A stretch of DNA of 37,503 bases from the NCBI GenBank assembly GCA_910577915.1, contig CAJTOM010000016.1, positions 1 through 37,503 of the forward strand. Direction: 5' to 3'. The stretch's first letter is position 1; every line of letters begins with the position of its first letter. Position numbers and translations under genes: made by a program. The notes under the pieces are model-generated. The model did not search any database, had not been told where the DNA came from, and was given only the letters and a program-made list of their open reading frames with translations. This document shows, in pieces, positions 23,218 through 30,942 of this stretch. The DNA is from an uncultured Oscillospiraceae bacterium (GTDB taxonomy: Bacteria > Bacillota > Clostridia > Oscillospirales > Oscillospiraceae).

Positions 23218-24096
23218 ATGTACAAGGTGGTGCTGGTGGACGACGAGTCCATTATCACGGAGGGACTGCGCCGGGTGGTGGACTGGGCCGCCCACAACTG
23301 CCGGGTAGCGGCCCTGGCCCAGGACGCCGCCTCAGGGGCCCTGGCCATCCGGACCCACCGGCCGGATATTCTCTTTACCGACATCAAAATGCCCGGCGAG
23401 GACGGACTGACCATGCTGGCCGGGCTGAAGGGGGAGTTCCCCCGGATGCAGATTGCCGTTCTGACCGGGTACCGGGATTTTGAGTACGCCCAGCGGGCCA
23501 TCCGCCTGGGCGTGTCCCGGTTTCTCCTCAAGCCCTCCAAGATGGACGAGCTCAACGAGTCCTTGGCGTATATGACCGGCGTGCTGGACCGCCTGCCCCC
23601 GGAGGGGGAGGCGCCCCCGCCCCCTCCGGGGGAGGAGGACCCCAACAGCTTCCTGGTCCGCCGGGCCCAGGGCTACATCGCGGAGCACTTCGCCCAGCGC
23701 ATCTCCCTCCAGGACGTGGCCGACCACTGCTACGTGAGCCAGTGGCACCTGAGCAAGCTGCTCAACAAGCACCTGGGGCAGTCCTTTTACGACCAGCTCA
23801 ACGCGGTGCGCATCCGCCAGGCCAAGGGGCTGATGGCCGCCCCGGCCCTGCGCATCAGCGAGGTGGCCGAGCGGGTGGGGTACGCGGATACGGCCCATTT
23901 TTCCCGGGTGTTCAAAAAGCTGGAGGGGGTTTCCGCCGGGGAGTGGCGGAATATGCATGGGGGAAGCGGTGAACAGGCGCGGCGTGCAGAGGCCCGCCGC
24001 GCGCTGGATTCTTTGCGCTTTTTCTCCGGCCGCAGTTGCGCGCGCCGGCAAAATGTGCTATGCTGTTCCCATCCACAGAGAGGGAGCTGCCTATGA
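23218..24096 (+). CDS. YesN-type response regulator, AraC output domain, with odd C-terminal tail
   Basis: The 292-residue protein has an N-terminal receiver with the acidic pair in LVDDES, the phospho-acceptor D55 in FTDIKMPGEDG and the conserved LKPSK lysine. A short Pro/Glu linker leads to an AraC-type double helix-turn-helix (ISLQDVADHCYVSQWHLSKL and ISEVAERVGYADTAHFSRVF). The ATG at 23218 follows GGGAGGTGAGG. Such regulators usually end a few residues after the VSAGEWRN position. Here about 40 basic, cysteine-containing residues follow, and they run through the promoter and ribosome site of the next gene, overlapping its ATG by four bases. The original stop may have been lost. It probably controls the chitobiose genes together with the truncated kinase. 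Confidence 0.85.
   Translation: MYKVVLVDDESIITEGLRRVVDWAAHNCRVAALAQDAASGALAIRTHRPDILFTDIKMPGEDGLTMLAGLKGEFPRMQIAVLTGYRDFEYAQRAIRLGVSRFLLKPSKMDELNESLAYMTGVLDRLPPEGEAPPPPPGEEDPNSFLVRRAQGYIAEHFAQRISLQDVADHCYVSQWHLSKLLNKHLGQSFYDQLNAVRIRQAKGLMAAPALRISEVAERVGYADTAHFSRVFKKLEGVSAGEWRNMHGGSGEQARRAEARRALDSLRFFSGRSCARRQNVLCCSHPQRGSCL
24036..24064 (+). promoter_or_regulatory. Promoter of the potassium channel gene, inside the regulator's tail
   Basis: TTGCGC at 24036-24041 and TATGCT at 24059-24064 are separated by 17 bases, 28 bases before the ATG. Its position inside the upstream coding tail suggests that this tail is not an original coding region. Confidence 0.6.
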
Positions 24097-25439
24097 GACG
24101 AACCAGAAAAGCCAAGCTGTCCAGCGTGCAGATCATTGCCCTGGGCTTTTTGATCATGATCGGGCTGGGCACGGCCCTGCTGATGCTGCCCATCTCCAGC
24201 CGCGATCCCGGCGGGGCCTCCTTCGGCGACGCCCTGTTTACCGCCACCTCCGCCTCCTGCGTTACGGGGCTGGTGCCCCAGGACACGGGGACCTACTGGA
24301 CCACCTTCGGCCAGACGGTCATCATCCTGCTCATCCAGGTGGGCGGGCTGGGGTTCATGTCCATCGCCACCCTGTTCCTGCTCCTGCTGCGCCGCCGGCT
24401 GGGCCTGCGGCAGCGGGAGGTGGTGGTGGACAGCATCAGCTACAACCAGCTGGGGGGCTTCGTGCCCTTCCTGCGGCTGGTGTTTCTGGGCACCCTGCTG
24501 GCGGAGGGGCTGGGGGCCGCGCTGCTGTCCATCCGGTTTGTGAGGCAGTACGGCTGGGGCCGGGGGATCTACCTGGGCGTCTGGCACAGCGTCTCCGCCT
24601 TCTGCAACGCCGGGTTTGATCTCATGGGGCCCCACACCGGCCCCTACTCCTCCTTCACCGCCTATGCCGGGGACCCCCTGGTGAGCCTGACGGTCTGCGC
24701 TCTCATCCTGGTGGGGGGGCTGGGCTTCCTGGTGTGGGACGACCTGGCCCGGAACCGGCTGCGCTGGCGGCGCTACCGGCTGCAGACCAAGGTGGTGCTG
24801 GTGATGACCGCCCTGCTGACCGCCGGAGGCGGGGCGCTCTTCTTCCTGCTGGAGCGGAACAACCTGGGGGCCGGCCGGCCCCTGGGGGAGCAGGTCCTCT
24901 CCGCCCTCTTTGACGCCGTGACCCCCCGCACCGCCGGCTTCAACTCCACCGACACCGGCGCTCTGAGCGCCGGCAGCCTGCTGCTGACCATCGCCTTTAT
25001 GTTCATCGGCGGCAGTCCCGGCTCCACGGCGGGGGGCATCAAGACCACCACCATTTTTGTCATTCTGCTCCACACCTTCTCCGGCATCCGCCGGGACCAG
25101 AGCGCCAACGCCTTCGGCCGCAGCATCGGAGACGGCGCGCTGAAGAAGGCCACGGCGGTGCTGTTCACCAATCTGCTGCTGGCCCTCGCCGGGGCGGTGG
25201 CCATCTGCGCCATCCAGCCCCTGGAGCTGTCGGCGGTGCTGTTCGAGACCTTCTCCGCCATCGGCACCGCCGGCATGACCACCGGCATCACCAGGGACCT
25301 GCTGCCGGTGAGCCGGTACATCATCATATTTCTCATGTACTGCGGCCGCGTGGGGAGCATCTCCTTCGCCGTGGCCCTCCTGGAGAAGCGCGCCCGGCCC
25401 CCGGTAACCCAGCCGGAGGAGGCCATTACCATCGGGTAG
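24093..25439 (+). CDS. TrkH/KtrB-type potassium uptake channel subunit
   Basis: The 448-residue membrane protein has four pseudo-repeats, each with a selectivity-filter segment: SASCVTGL, SAFCNAGFD, TPRTAGFNS and SAIGTAGMTTG. The third repeat also has GSPGSTAGGIKTTT. It is the ion-conducting part of a Ktr/Trk potassium importer. The matching cytosolic KtrA/TrkA subunit normally lies next to it but is not in this window. GAGAGGGAG precedes the ATG at 24093. The upstream gene's stop codon overlaps the start by ATGA, but a separate promoter is present. The gene ends before a structured intergenic element. Confidence 0.92.
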   Translation: MRRTRKAKLSSVQIIALGFLIMIGLGTALLMLPISSRDPGGASFGDALFTATSASCVTGLVPQDTGTYWTTFGQTVIILLIQVGGLGFMSIATLFLLLLRRRLGLRQREVVVDSISYNQLGGFVPFLRLVFLGTLLAEGLGAALLSIRFVRQYGWGRGIYLGVWHSVSAFCNAGFDLMGPHTGPYSSFTAYAGDPLVSLTVCALILVGGLGFLVWDDLARNRLRWRRYRLQTKVVLVMTALLTAGGGALFFLLERNNLGAGRPLGEQVLSALFDAVTPRTAGFNSTDTGALSAGSLLLTIAFMFIGGSPGSTAGGIKTTTIFVILLHTFSGIRRDQSANAFGRSIGDGALKKATAVLFTNLLLALAGAVAICAIQPLELSAVLFETFSAIGTAGMTTGITRDLLPVSRYIIIFLMYCGRVGSISFAVALLEKRARPPVTQPEEAITIG

Positions 25440-25445
25440 GCATCC

Positions 25446-25528
25446 ATTCTTTTTCTTGAGCCCACGCGCCGCCTTTGGCGGCTTGGGCTGCTGGTGTCCG
25501 CTTCGCGGCCACCGCACGGAAAAAGAAT
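25446..25528. repeat. MITE/REP-like structured intergenic element
   Basis: The element is bounded by a perfect 10-base inverted repeat, ATTCTTTTTC (25446-25455) and GAAAAAGAAT (25519-25528). Inside are two further hairpins: GCCGCC-TTT-GGCGGC with outer GCCC/GGGC pairing, and one around CCGC-TTC-GCGG with outer GGTG/CACC pairing. It encodes nothing that I recognise. Its layout is that of a small dispersed repeat, but only one copy lies in this window. Confidence 0.55.
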
Positions 25529-25573
25529 CCAAAAAACTTTAATGGGCATTTATTAGGGATTGTTCCTCCTCAA

Positions 25574-25616
25574 AAGCAGGAGCCCGCCCCGGCTATGCCG
25601 GGGCGGGCTCCTGCTT
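25574..25616 (-). terminator. Very strong hairpin, terminator of the acetyltransferase gene
   Basis: A perfect 20-base stem (25574-25593 with 25597-25616, loop TAT). It overlaps the stop codon of the minus-strand gene by two bases. TTGAGGAGG follows on the minus strand, so the T tract is short, but the stem is exceptional. Confidence 0.75.
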
Positions 25617-26139
25617 ATCTCTGCGCGGACCGGTAGGCCATGGTGCACCGCCGGTCCGTAGTCTTGCCGTTTTCCTCCGTCCAAGTCTCCTTCTCCCGGA
25701 CAAAGCCGGCGCGCAGGTGGGTCTGGAGGGAGGCTATGTTGCGCTTCCCCACGTCAGCAAACAGAACAATGTTCCCGTACTCCTCCTCCAGGGCCCGGAT
25801 GGTCTCCGCCAGCAGCCGGGCGGCGTGGCCCTGCCGCCAGTGGGCCGGGTGGGTCTCCAGGCCATCCACCAGCCAGGTATGGGCCCCCTCCATGGGGAAC
25901 AGGCGCAGGGTGCTGACCCAGACGCCGTCTGCGGATTCCGCCATCCAGTACCGCCCCGGCCCGTCGAAGAAGGCTCCCCCCATCCATGCGCTGAACTCCG
26001 ACTCATAACGCGCCAGGGCAGCCTCCGGCGTGGGCTCCTCCGGGTACATCCCCTGGCAGTTTTCCAGCGAGGACTCCCGGTAGATTGCCAGAAGCTGCGG
26101 GGTGTCCATCTCCTGGGCCGACTTGATGATAAGCAGCAT
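25615..26139 (-). CDS. GNAT-family N-acetyltransferase
   Basis: The protein has 174 residues from the ATG at 26137-26139, eight bases after AGAGGAGG. The acetyl-CoA loop appears as HPAHWRQGHAARLLAETI and the C-terminal strand-turn as NIASLQTHLRAGFVREKE, a common GNAT pattern with the Q/R-x-x-G-x-A/G signature as RQGHAA. The substrate is unknown. It lies immediately downstream, on the same strand, of a degraded protease gene. Confidence 0.87.
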   Translation of the reverse strand: MLLIIKSAQEMDTPQLLAIYRESSLENCQGMYPEEPTPEAALARYESEFSAWMGGAFFDGPGRYWMAESADGVWVSTLRLFPMEGAHTWLVDGLETHPAHWRQGHAARLLAETIRALEEEYGNIVLFADVGKRNIASLQTHLRAGFVREKETWTEENGKTTDRRCTMAYRSAQR

Positions 26140-26188
26140 ACAAATATCCTCCTCTTCCGGTTTCTCCAGACACAACTAGACCACGGCG

Positions 26189-26554
26189 CTACACAAGAGT
26201 CTCCTCCACCAGCGCAATAAACGCCGGCGGGTCGATCATATGGTCGCCGGAGGCATTGACCCGCGCGGACTGGAACAGCAGCTCCCGCATGGTCTCTCCG
26301 TCCAGTGCCGGGTTGACCTGCCAGCCCGAAGCCAACACTCCAGCCACATAGGGTACAGCCCAGCTCTGGCTGCCCTCTACCCAGTAAGCAACCCCGCTGC
26401 TGTACCCCTCCCCCTCCGGGGCGGCGGCAAACCAGACCCTCGCGCCGGGAGCCCCGCCGTAGCTCTCGCCCGCCAGCAGGCTCAGCACGGCGGGAGCGTG
26501 CATAGAGCCCGTATCCTCCGGCTGCTCCAGCAGGAAGTAAGCGTTCTTTTCATG
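26189..26554 (-). pseudogene. Remnant of a subtilisin-like (S8) serine protease
   Basis: The open frame on the minus strand runs from a stop just upstream of 26554 to the stop at 26189. It has two disconnected parts of a subtilase: SMHAPAVLSLLAGESYGG, matching the catalytic-histidine helix with the usual HG changed to HA, and SQSWAVPYVAGVLASGW, matching the catalytic-serine helix, where GTSxAxP has become SQSWAVP. The region with the catalytic Asp, the start codon and the sequence between the two parts are missing. About 120 residues remain of at least 270. An ATG at 26305-26503 positions exists in frame (26501-26503) but would not give a working enzyme. Confidence 0.7.
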
Positions 26555-26587
26555 TCAATTCTCCTGATCTCCTTTATCGCCCTGCTC

Positions 26588-28510
26588 TTACAGTCCCTCC
26601 AGCTCCTCCAGCCACAGCCGGGCGGCGGCGTCGCTGGGCATCCGCCAGTCCCCCCGGGGGCTCAGCGCCACGGAGCCCACCTTGGGCCCGTCGGGCATGC
26701 AGGAGCGCTTGAACTGCTGGGCAAAGAAGCGGCGGTAGAAGCTTCTGAGCCACTTGAGGATCACCTCCCGGCTGTAGGTCCGGCCCAGGGCCAGCTCCGC
26801 CAGCCGGAACACCTTCCGGGGCCCGAAGCCCCAGCGGAGCACATAGTACAGGAAGAAGTCGTGGAGCTCATAGGGCCCCACCAGATCCTCGGTGCGCTGG
26901 CTGATCTCCCCCTGCACCGCCGGCAGCAGCTCCGGGGACACCGGCGTATCCAGGATGTCCTCCAGCACGTCCGTCAGCTCCTGGTCCTTTTTCAGGTTGT
27001 CCCGTGCCACGTAGTCCACCAGGTGGCGCACCAGGGTCTTGGGGATGGAGGCGTTGACGGCGTACATGCTCATGTGGTCCCCGTTGTAGGTGCACCAGCC
27101 CAGGGCCAGCTCGCTGAGATCCCCGGTGCCGATGACCAGGCCCCCGGTCTGGTTTGCCACGTCCATGAGCACCTGGGTCCGCTCCCGTGCCTGGGCGTTC
27201 TCGTAGGTGACGTCCCGGTTCTCCGGGCTCTGGCCGATGTCCCGGAAGTGACTTCTCACCGTCTCCCCGATGGGGATGGCGCGCAGGGTGGCCCCCATGC
27301 GCCCGGCCAGGACGACGGCGTTGTTTCTGGTCCGGTCCGTGGTGCCGAAGCAGGGCATGGTGACGGCGACGATGTCGCTGGCGGGCCGGTGGAGCATCCC
27401 CATAGCCAGGGCGGCGATGAGCAGGGCCAGAGTGCTGTCCAGCCCCCCGGAGAGGCCCACCACGGCAGTCTTGGCCCCGGTGTGCTCCAGCCGCTTCTTG
27501 AGGCCCAGGGCGGCGATGGTGAGAATCTCCTCGCACCGGGCGGCCCGGTCGGCCTCGTTCTCCGGGATGAAGGGGGTGGGGGAGACGTAGCGGGTCAGCT
27601 TGGTCTTCGCCATCTCCAATTGGAAATAGCTCCGCCAGATCTCCACAGTCCGGTCCTGTTCGGTGAAGGTGTTCATCCGGCGGCGGTCGTAGACCAGACG
27701 GCCCACGTCGATCTCGCTGACGGTCAGCCCCGTGGCAAACCGCCGCTCCGCCAGCAGCACCCCGTTTTCCGCGATCATGTTGTGGCCGGTAAAGACCAGG
27801 TCGGTGGTGGATTCCCCCTCCCCGGCGTCGGCATAGACGTAGGCGCAGCAGAGGCGCCCGGACTGCCCTACCACCAGCTGCCGGCGGTAGGCGGCCTTGC
27901 CCACCACCTCGTTGGAGGCGGAGAGATTCAGAATCACTGTGGCCCCCGCACGGGCCAGCCTGGTGGAGGGAGGCTCGGGCGCCCAGAGATCCTCACAGAT
28001 TTCCACCCCTACCACAAGCCCCGGCACCGTCTCGCACTCATGGAGCAGCCGCCCGGTGAGCTCGATCTCCTCCCCGCAGAGCAGCAGGCTGTCATTTGCC
28101 GCCGGGTTGGAGGCAAACCACCGCTGTTCGTAGAATTCGCCATAGTTGGGAATGTACGTCTTGGGAACCACGCCCTTGATCTCGCCTCTCTGAATCACCA
28201 CGGCGCAGTTGTAGAGCTTGCTGTTCCACTTGTTCCGCACGGGCATCCCCAGGGCCGTGAGGATCTCCAGGTGCCGCGTGGCCTCCAGAATGGTCCGCAG
28301 GCCCTCCTCCGCCCCGTCCAGCAGGGTGTCCTGCAAAAAGAGGTCGCCGCAGGTGTAGCCGGTGAGGCACAGCTCCGGCAGGGCCAGGATCTTGACCCCC
28401 TGCTTGTCCGCCTCCCGCATCATGGTGAAAATCTGCTCCGCATTATACCGGCAGTCGGCAACCCGGATTTTGGGCGTTCCCGCCGCTATGCAGATGAAAC
28501 CGTCTCTCAT
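26588..28510 (-). CDS. nadE: Glutamine-dependent NAD+ synthetase
   Basis: The 640-residue, two-domain enzyme. The N-terminal nitrilase-type glutaminase has the Glu in LPELCLTGYTCGDLF, the Lys in VVPKTYIPNYGEFYE and the nucleophile C172 in GVEICEDLW. The C-terminal synthetase has the ATP PP-loop GLSGGLDSTLALLI (near residue 350) and GTGDLSELALGW. It makes NAD+ from deamido-NAD+, ATP and glutamine. The length matches the long glutaminase-containing form. AAAGAGGAGG precedes the ATG, and a promoter is visible upstream. It is a stand-alone gene. Confidence 0.95.
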   Translation of the reverse strand: MRDGFICIAAGTPKIRVADCRYNAEQIFTMMREADKQGVKILALPELCLTGYTCGDLFLQDTLLDGAEEGLRTILEATRHLEILTALGMPVRNKWNSKLYNCAVVIQRGEIKGVVPKTYIPNYGEFYEQRWFASNPAANDSLLLCGEEIELTGRLLHECETVPGLVVGVEICEDLWAPEPPSTRLARAGATVILNLSASNEVVGKAAYRRQLVVGQSGRLCCAYVYADAGEGESTTDLVFTGHNMIAENGVLLAERRFATGLTVSEIDVGRLVYDRRRMNTFTEQDRTVEIWRSYFQLEMAKTKLTRYVSPTPFIPENEADRAARCEEILTIAALGLKKRLEHTGAKTAVVGLSGGLDSTLALLIAALAMGMLHRPASDIVAVTMPCFGTTDRTRNNAVVLAGRMGATLRAIPIGETVRSHFRDIGQSPENRDVTYENAQARERTQVLMDVANQTGGLVIGTGDLSELALGWCTYNGDHMSMYAVNASIPKTLVRHLVDYVARDNLKKDQELTDVLEDILDTPVSPELLPAVQGEISQRTEDLVGPYELHDFFLYYVLRWGFGPRKVFRLAELALGRTYSREVILKWLRSFYRRFFAQQFKRSCMPDGPKVGSVALSPRGDWRMPSDAAARLWLEELEGL

Positions 28511-28546
28511 AGGAAAGCCTCCTCTTTTTAAATAGCCTCTGCCGCT

Positions 28547-28575
28547 ATTGTACCCCCATCCGCCGAAAAATGCAA
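28547..28575 (-). promoter_or_regulatory. Promoter of nadE
   Basis: On the minus strand, TTGCAT (28570-28575) and TACAAT (28547-28552) are separated by 17 bases. The -35 box touches the terminator of the upstream gene. Confidence 0.65.
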
Positions 28576-28600
28576 CCGCCCGGCGAGAGGCCGGGCGGTT
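28574..28600 (-). terminator. Terminator of the GIY-YIG-like gene
   Basis: An 11-base perfect stem (28574-28584 with 28590-28600) with a five-base loop, followed on the minus strand by GCATTTTT. Confidence 0.8.
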
Positions 28601-28603
28601 TGT

Positions 28604-28999
28604 TCAGCAGCTTTGCAGAAATTGACGAAGCGCCTCGATTTTCTCTTCGATAGGCTTTTGACTGTCGCGTCTCCCGCTCTGGCTGATCGGGTGGCGCTCT
28701 TTGACCAGCTCTGTTTCGCGCTTTTTTCGTGCCTGTTTGTCCTCCTCTGATTTAAGAAGGTGAAAACTCAGCGTTATACTGGGGTCATTGATGGTATCCT
28801 CCTCAAACCCAAACAGTGCCGGCTCTTTTCTGAGATGATACAAATGGGCGGCGCAGCGGACTAAAACAAAGGTGGACTCCCCTATATAAAGGGGCACAGA
28901 TTTTCCGCTTTTTCTCACGCCGATTTCATATATACCCGCCCCAATTGCCTGTAAAAAATCCTCTTTAAAAAACTCTACAGCGAGATTTATACTTGCCAT
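28604..28999 (-). CDS. Small GIY-YIG nuclease-like protein
   Basis: The product has 131 residues from the ATG at 28997-28999. A GTG four codons earlier, after AGGAAAGG, is an equally possible start. The order of elements fits a GIY-YIG domain: AGIYEIG near residues 20-26, then PLYIGEST, then an arginine and histidine in LVRCAAHL, and later KKRETELVKERHP, where the metal-binding Glu and a following proline usually lie. The C-terminal region is strongly charged and probably helical. The coding sequence is much less GC-rich than its neighbours, which suggests recent transfer. A nuclease role is inferred from the fold only. Confidence 0.65.
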   Translation of the reverse strand: MASINLAVEFFKEDFLQAIGAGIYEIGVRKSGKSVPLYIGESTFVLVRCAAHLYHLRKEPALFGFEEDTINDPSITLSFHLLKSEEDKQARKKRETELVKERHPISQSGRRDSQKPIEEKIEALRQFLQSC

Positions 29000-29086
29000 A
29001 TTTCTCCACACATTTCCTTTCCTGGCGTTATGTGAGCACACATCTCCACACGCACGGCAGACGGTTCCCCGGTTCCGATCCGTCCG

Positions 29087-29986
29087 CTACCGCGGTTCCG
29101 CCCGCTGGGCCCGCATGGTCTCCAGCAGCGCCTCCAGCTCGCCGGCCGTGAAGGTATACGTCTTATCGCAGAACTGGCACCCCAGCTCACAGCCCCCCTG
29201 CTCCGCCAGCAGGTCCTCCAGCTCCTCCACGCCCATGCTGATGAGGGCCCGCTCCACCCGGTCCCGGCTGCAGCTGCAGCAGTAGGCCACGGGGGTCCGC
29301 TCCAGCACCTCCACGTCGAAGTCGCTGAGCACGGCGCGCAGCAGGCTCTCCGGGTCGCTGTCCCTGTCCAGCAGGCCGGTGACGGCGCCGGCGGCCAGCA
29401 CGCCGCCCTCCACCTTGGCGATCACGTCCTCCCCCGCGCCGGGCAGCAGCTGGATGATGTAGCCCCCGGCGGCCCGGACGCTCTGGTCCCGGTCCACCAG
29501 CACCCCCAGGGCGCAGGCGGTGGGAATCTGCTCGCTCTCCACAAAGTAGGCGGCCAGATCCTCGGCGATCTCGCCCCCCAGCAGCCCCACGGAGCCGATG
29601 TAGGGCTCCTTCATCCCCAGGTCCTTGATGACCGTCAGGAAGCCGTCCCCGCCTACGGCGGCCCCTACGTTCAGCTTCCCGTCCTCCCGGAGGGGGAGGT
29701 CCGTGTGGGGGTTCTGCACGTAGCCCCGCACGTTCCCGCCGGCGTCGGAGACGGCCAGCACGGTCCCCAGGGGCCCGCCCCCCTTGATCTGAAGGGTCAG
29801 GCTGGCCTGGGGGTCCTTGAGGGCGTTGCCCATCATGGAGGCGGCCGCCAGGGCGCGGCCCAGGGCGGCGGTGCCCACCGGCAGGGTTTTGTGGATGTTC
29901 CTCGCCTGCTCGGTAAGGGATCGTGTGGTGACGGCGACGGCCTGGACGAGGCCGTCTGCGGTAATGGCGCGGACCAAAGTATCCAT
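29087..29986 (-). CDS. hslO: Hsp33 redox-regulated chaperone
   Basis: The 299-residue protein matches Hsp33: the opening DTLVRAITADG, the GNVRGYVQNP block, GGDGFLTVIKDLG, and the C-terminal zinc redox switch with CSC in YCCSCSRDRV and CQFC in LGCQFCDKTYTF. When oxidised, zinc is released and the protein binds unfolding proteins. GAAAGGAG lies ahead of the ATG, and a near-perfect promoter is present. It stands alone between the GIY-YIG-like gene and a divergent recombinase gene. Confidence 0.94.
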   Translation of the reverse strand: MDTLVRAITADGLVQAVAVTTRSLTEQARNIHKTLPVGTAALGRALAAASMMGNALKDPQASLTLQIKGGGPLGTVLAVSDAGGNVRGYVQNPHTDLPLREDGKLNVGAAVGGDGFLTVIKDLGMKEPYIGSVGLLGGEIAEDLAAYFVESEQIPTACALGVLVDRDQSVRAAGGYIIQLLPGAGEDVIAKVEGGVLAAGAVTGLLDRDSDPESLLRAVLSDFDVEVLERTPVAYCCSCSRDRVERALISMGVEELEDLLAEQGGCELGCQFCDKTYTFTAGELEALLETMRAQRAEPR

Positions 29987-30087
29987 ATAGGATAGGCTCC
30001 TTTCTTCGCGCCCCTTCGGGGGCGCGGCGTGTCAGTCGGGGCGCTTGCAGGTCTTTTTTGCGGGGCCGGAGGGCCCTTGCCGGGTCC

Positions 30088-30116
30088 ATTATAGGAGGAA
30101 CGGGGCGGTATGTCAA
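30088..30116 (-). promoter_or_regulatory. Consensus promoter of hslO
   Basis: A perfect TTGACA (30111-30116) and a perfect TATAAT (30088-30093) are spaced by 17 bases on the minus strand. The leader of about 95 bases contains a small GC-rich hairpin around 30008-30027. Confidence 0.88.
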
Positions 30117-30253
30117 GGCGCTCTGCGGCGGCGTTCCGGGCGTGCTCCGGGCCGGGGCGCGAAAAAATTTCCCGCAAATGCCATTTATCCTGTAAAATAT
30201 GAGGTGCGGCGCGTCCGTCTGCGGCAGACAGAGACAAACGGAGGATGGCATTG

Positions 30254-30892
30254 ATGGCGGGAAACACTTACGGCTACATCCGCGTATCCAGCACGGACCA
30301 GAACGAGGACCGGCAGATTCTGGCCCTGCGCAGCGTGGACATACCGGCGGAAAACATCTACATGGACAAGCAGTCTGGCAAGGATTTCAACCGTCCCCAG
30401 TACAGACAGATGGTGGAGCGCCTGCGGCCGGACGACCTCCTCTATGTCCAGAGCATCGACCGCCTGGGCCGCAGCTATGAGGACATCCAGGTACAGTGGC
30501 GTATCCTGACCAAGGAGATCGGGGCGGACATCTGCGTCATTGACATGCCCATGCTGGACACCCGCCGGGGCAAGGACCTGATGGGGACCTTCATCGCCGA
30601 TCTGGTGCTCCAGATCCTCTCCTTCGTGGCCCAGAACGAGCGGGAGAGCATCCGCCGCCGCCAGGCCCAGGGCATTGCCGCCGCCAAGGCCAGGGGCGTC
30701 CGCTTCGGCCGCCCGCCCGATCCGCTGCCGGAGAATTTTCACGAGCTGCACACCGCCTGGCGGGACCACGAGCTGACCCTCCGGGAGGCGGCCGCCGCCT
30801 GCGGCCTGCCCTCGGGCACGTTCTACTCCAAGGCGGTACGGCTGGAGGAGCAGGCGGAGAAGGCCGAGACGGAGGGCGCTCCGGCCGGCTGA
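30254..30892 (+). CDS. Stand-alone serine recombinase (resolvase family)
   Basis: The product has 212 residues from the ATG at 30254, chosen because GGAGG lies nine bases before it and too close to the ATG at 30245. The N-terminal catalytic domain has GYIRVSSTDQNEDRQ with the nucleophilic serine, then YVQSIDRLGRSYEDI and LSFVAQNERESIRRRQAQGI. A helix-turn-helix follows (LTLREAAAACGLPSGTFYSK). It is built like Tn3-type resolvases and invertases. No transposase or inverted repeats are visible next to it, so it may be a domesticated or orphan resolvase. It converges on ychF with a shared terminator. Confidence 0.88.
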   Translation: MAGNTYGYIRVSSTDQNEDRQILALRSVDIPAENIYMDKQSGKDFNRPQYRQMVERLRPDDLLYVQSIDRLGRSYEDIQVQWRILTKEIGADICVIDMPMLDTRRGKDLMGTFIADLVLQILSFVAQNERESIRRRQAQGIAAAKARGVRFGRPPDPLPENFHELHTAWRDHELTLREAAAACGLPSGTFYSKAVRLEEQAEKAETEGAPAG

Positions 30893-30897
30893 CGGGG

Positions 30898-30928
30898 GAG
30901 GCCGCCGGTCACTGGGACCGGCGGCCTC
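30898..30928. terminator. Shared hairpin between converging genes
   Basis: A perfect 13-base stem (30898-30910 with 30916-30928), five-base loop. It has no strong T run on either side but lies exactly between the recombinase and ychF stop codons. Confidence 0.65.
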
Positions 30929-30942
30929 TGATCGCTGGCGCG

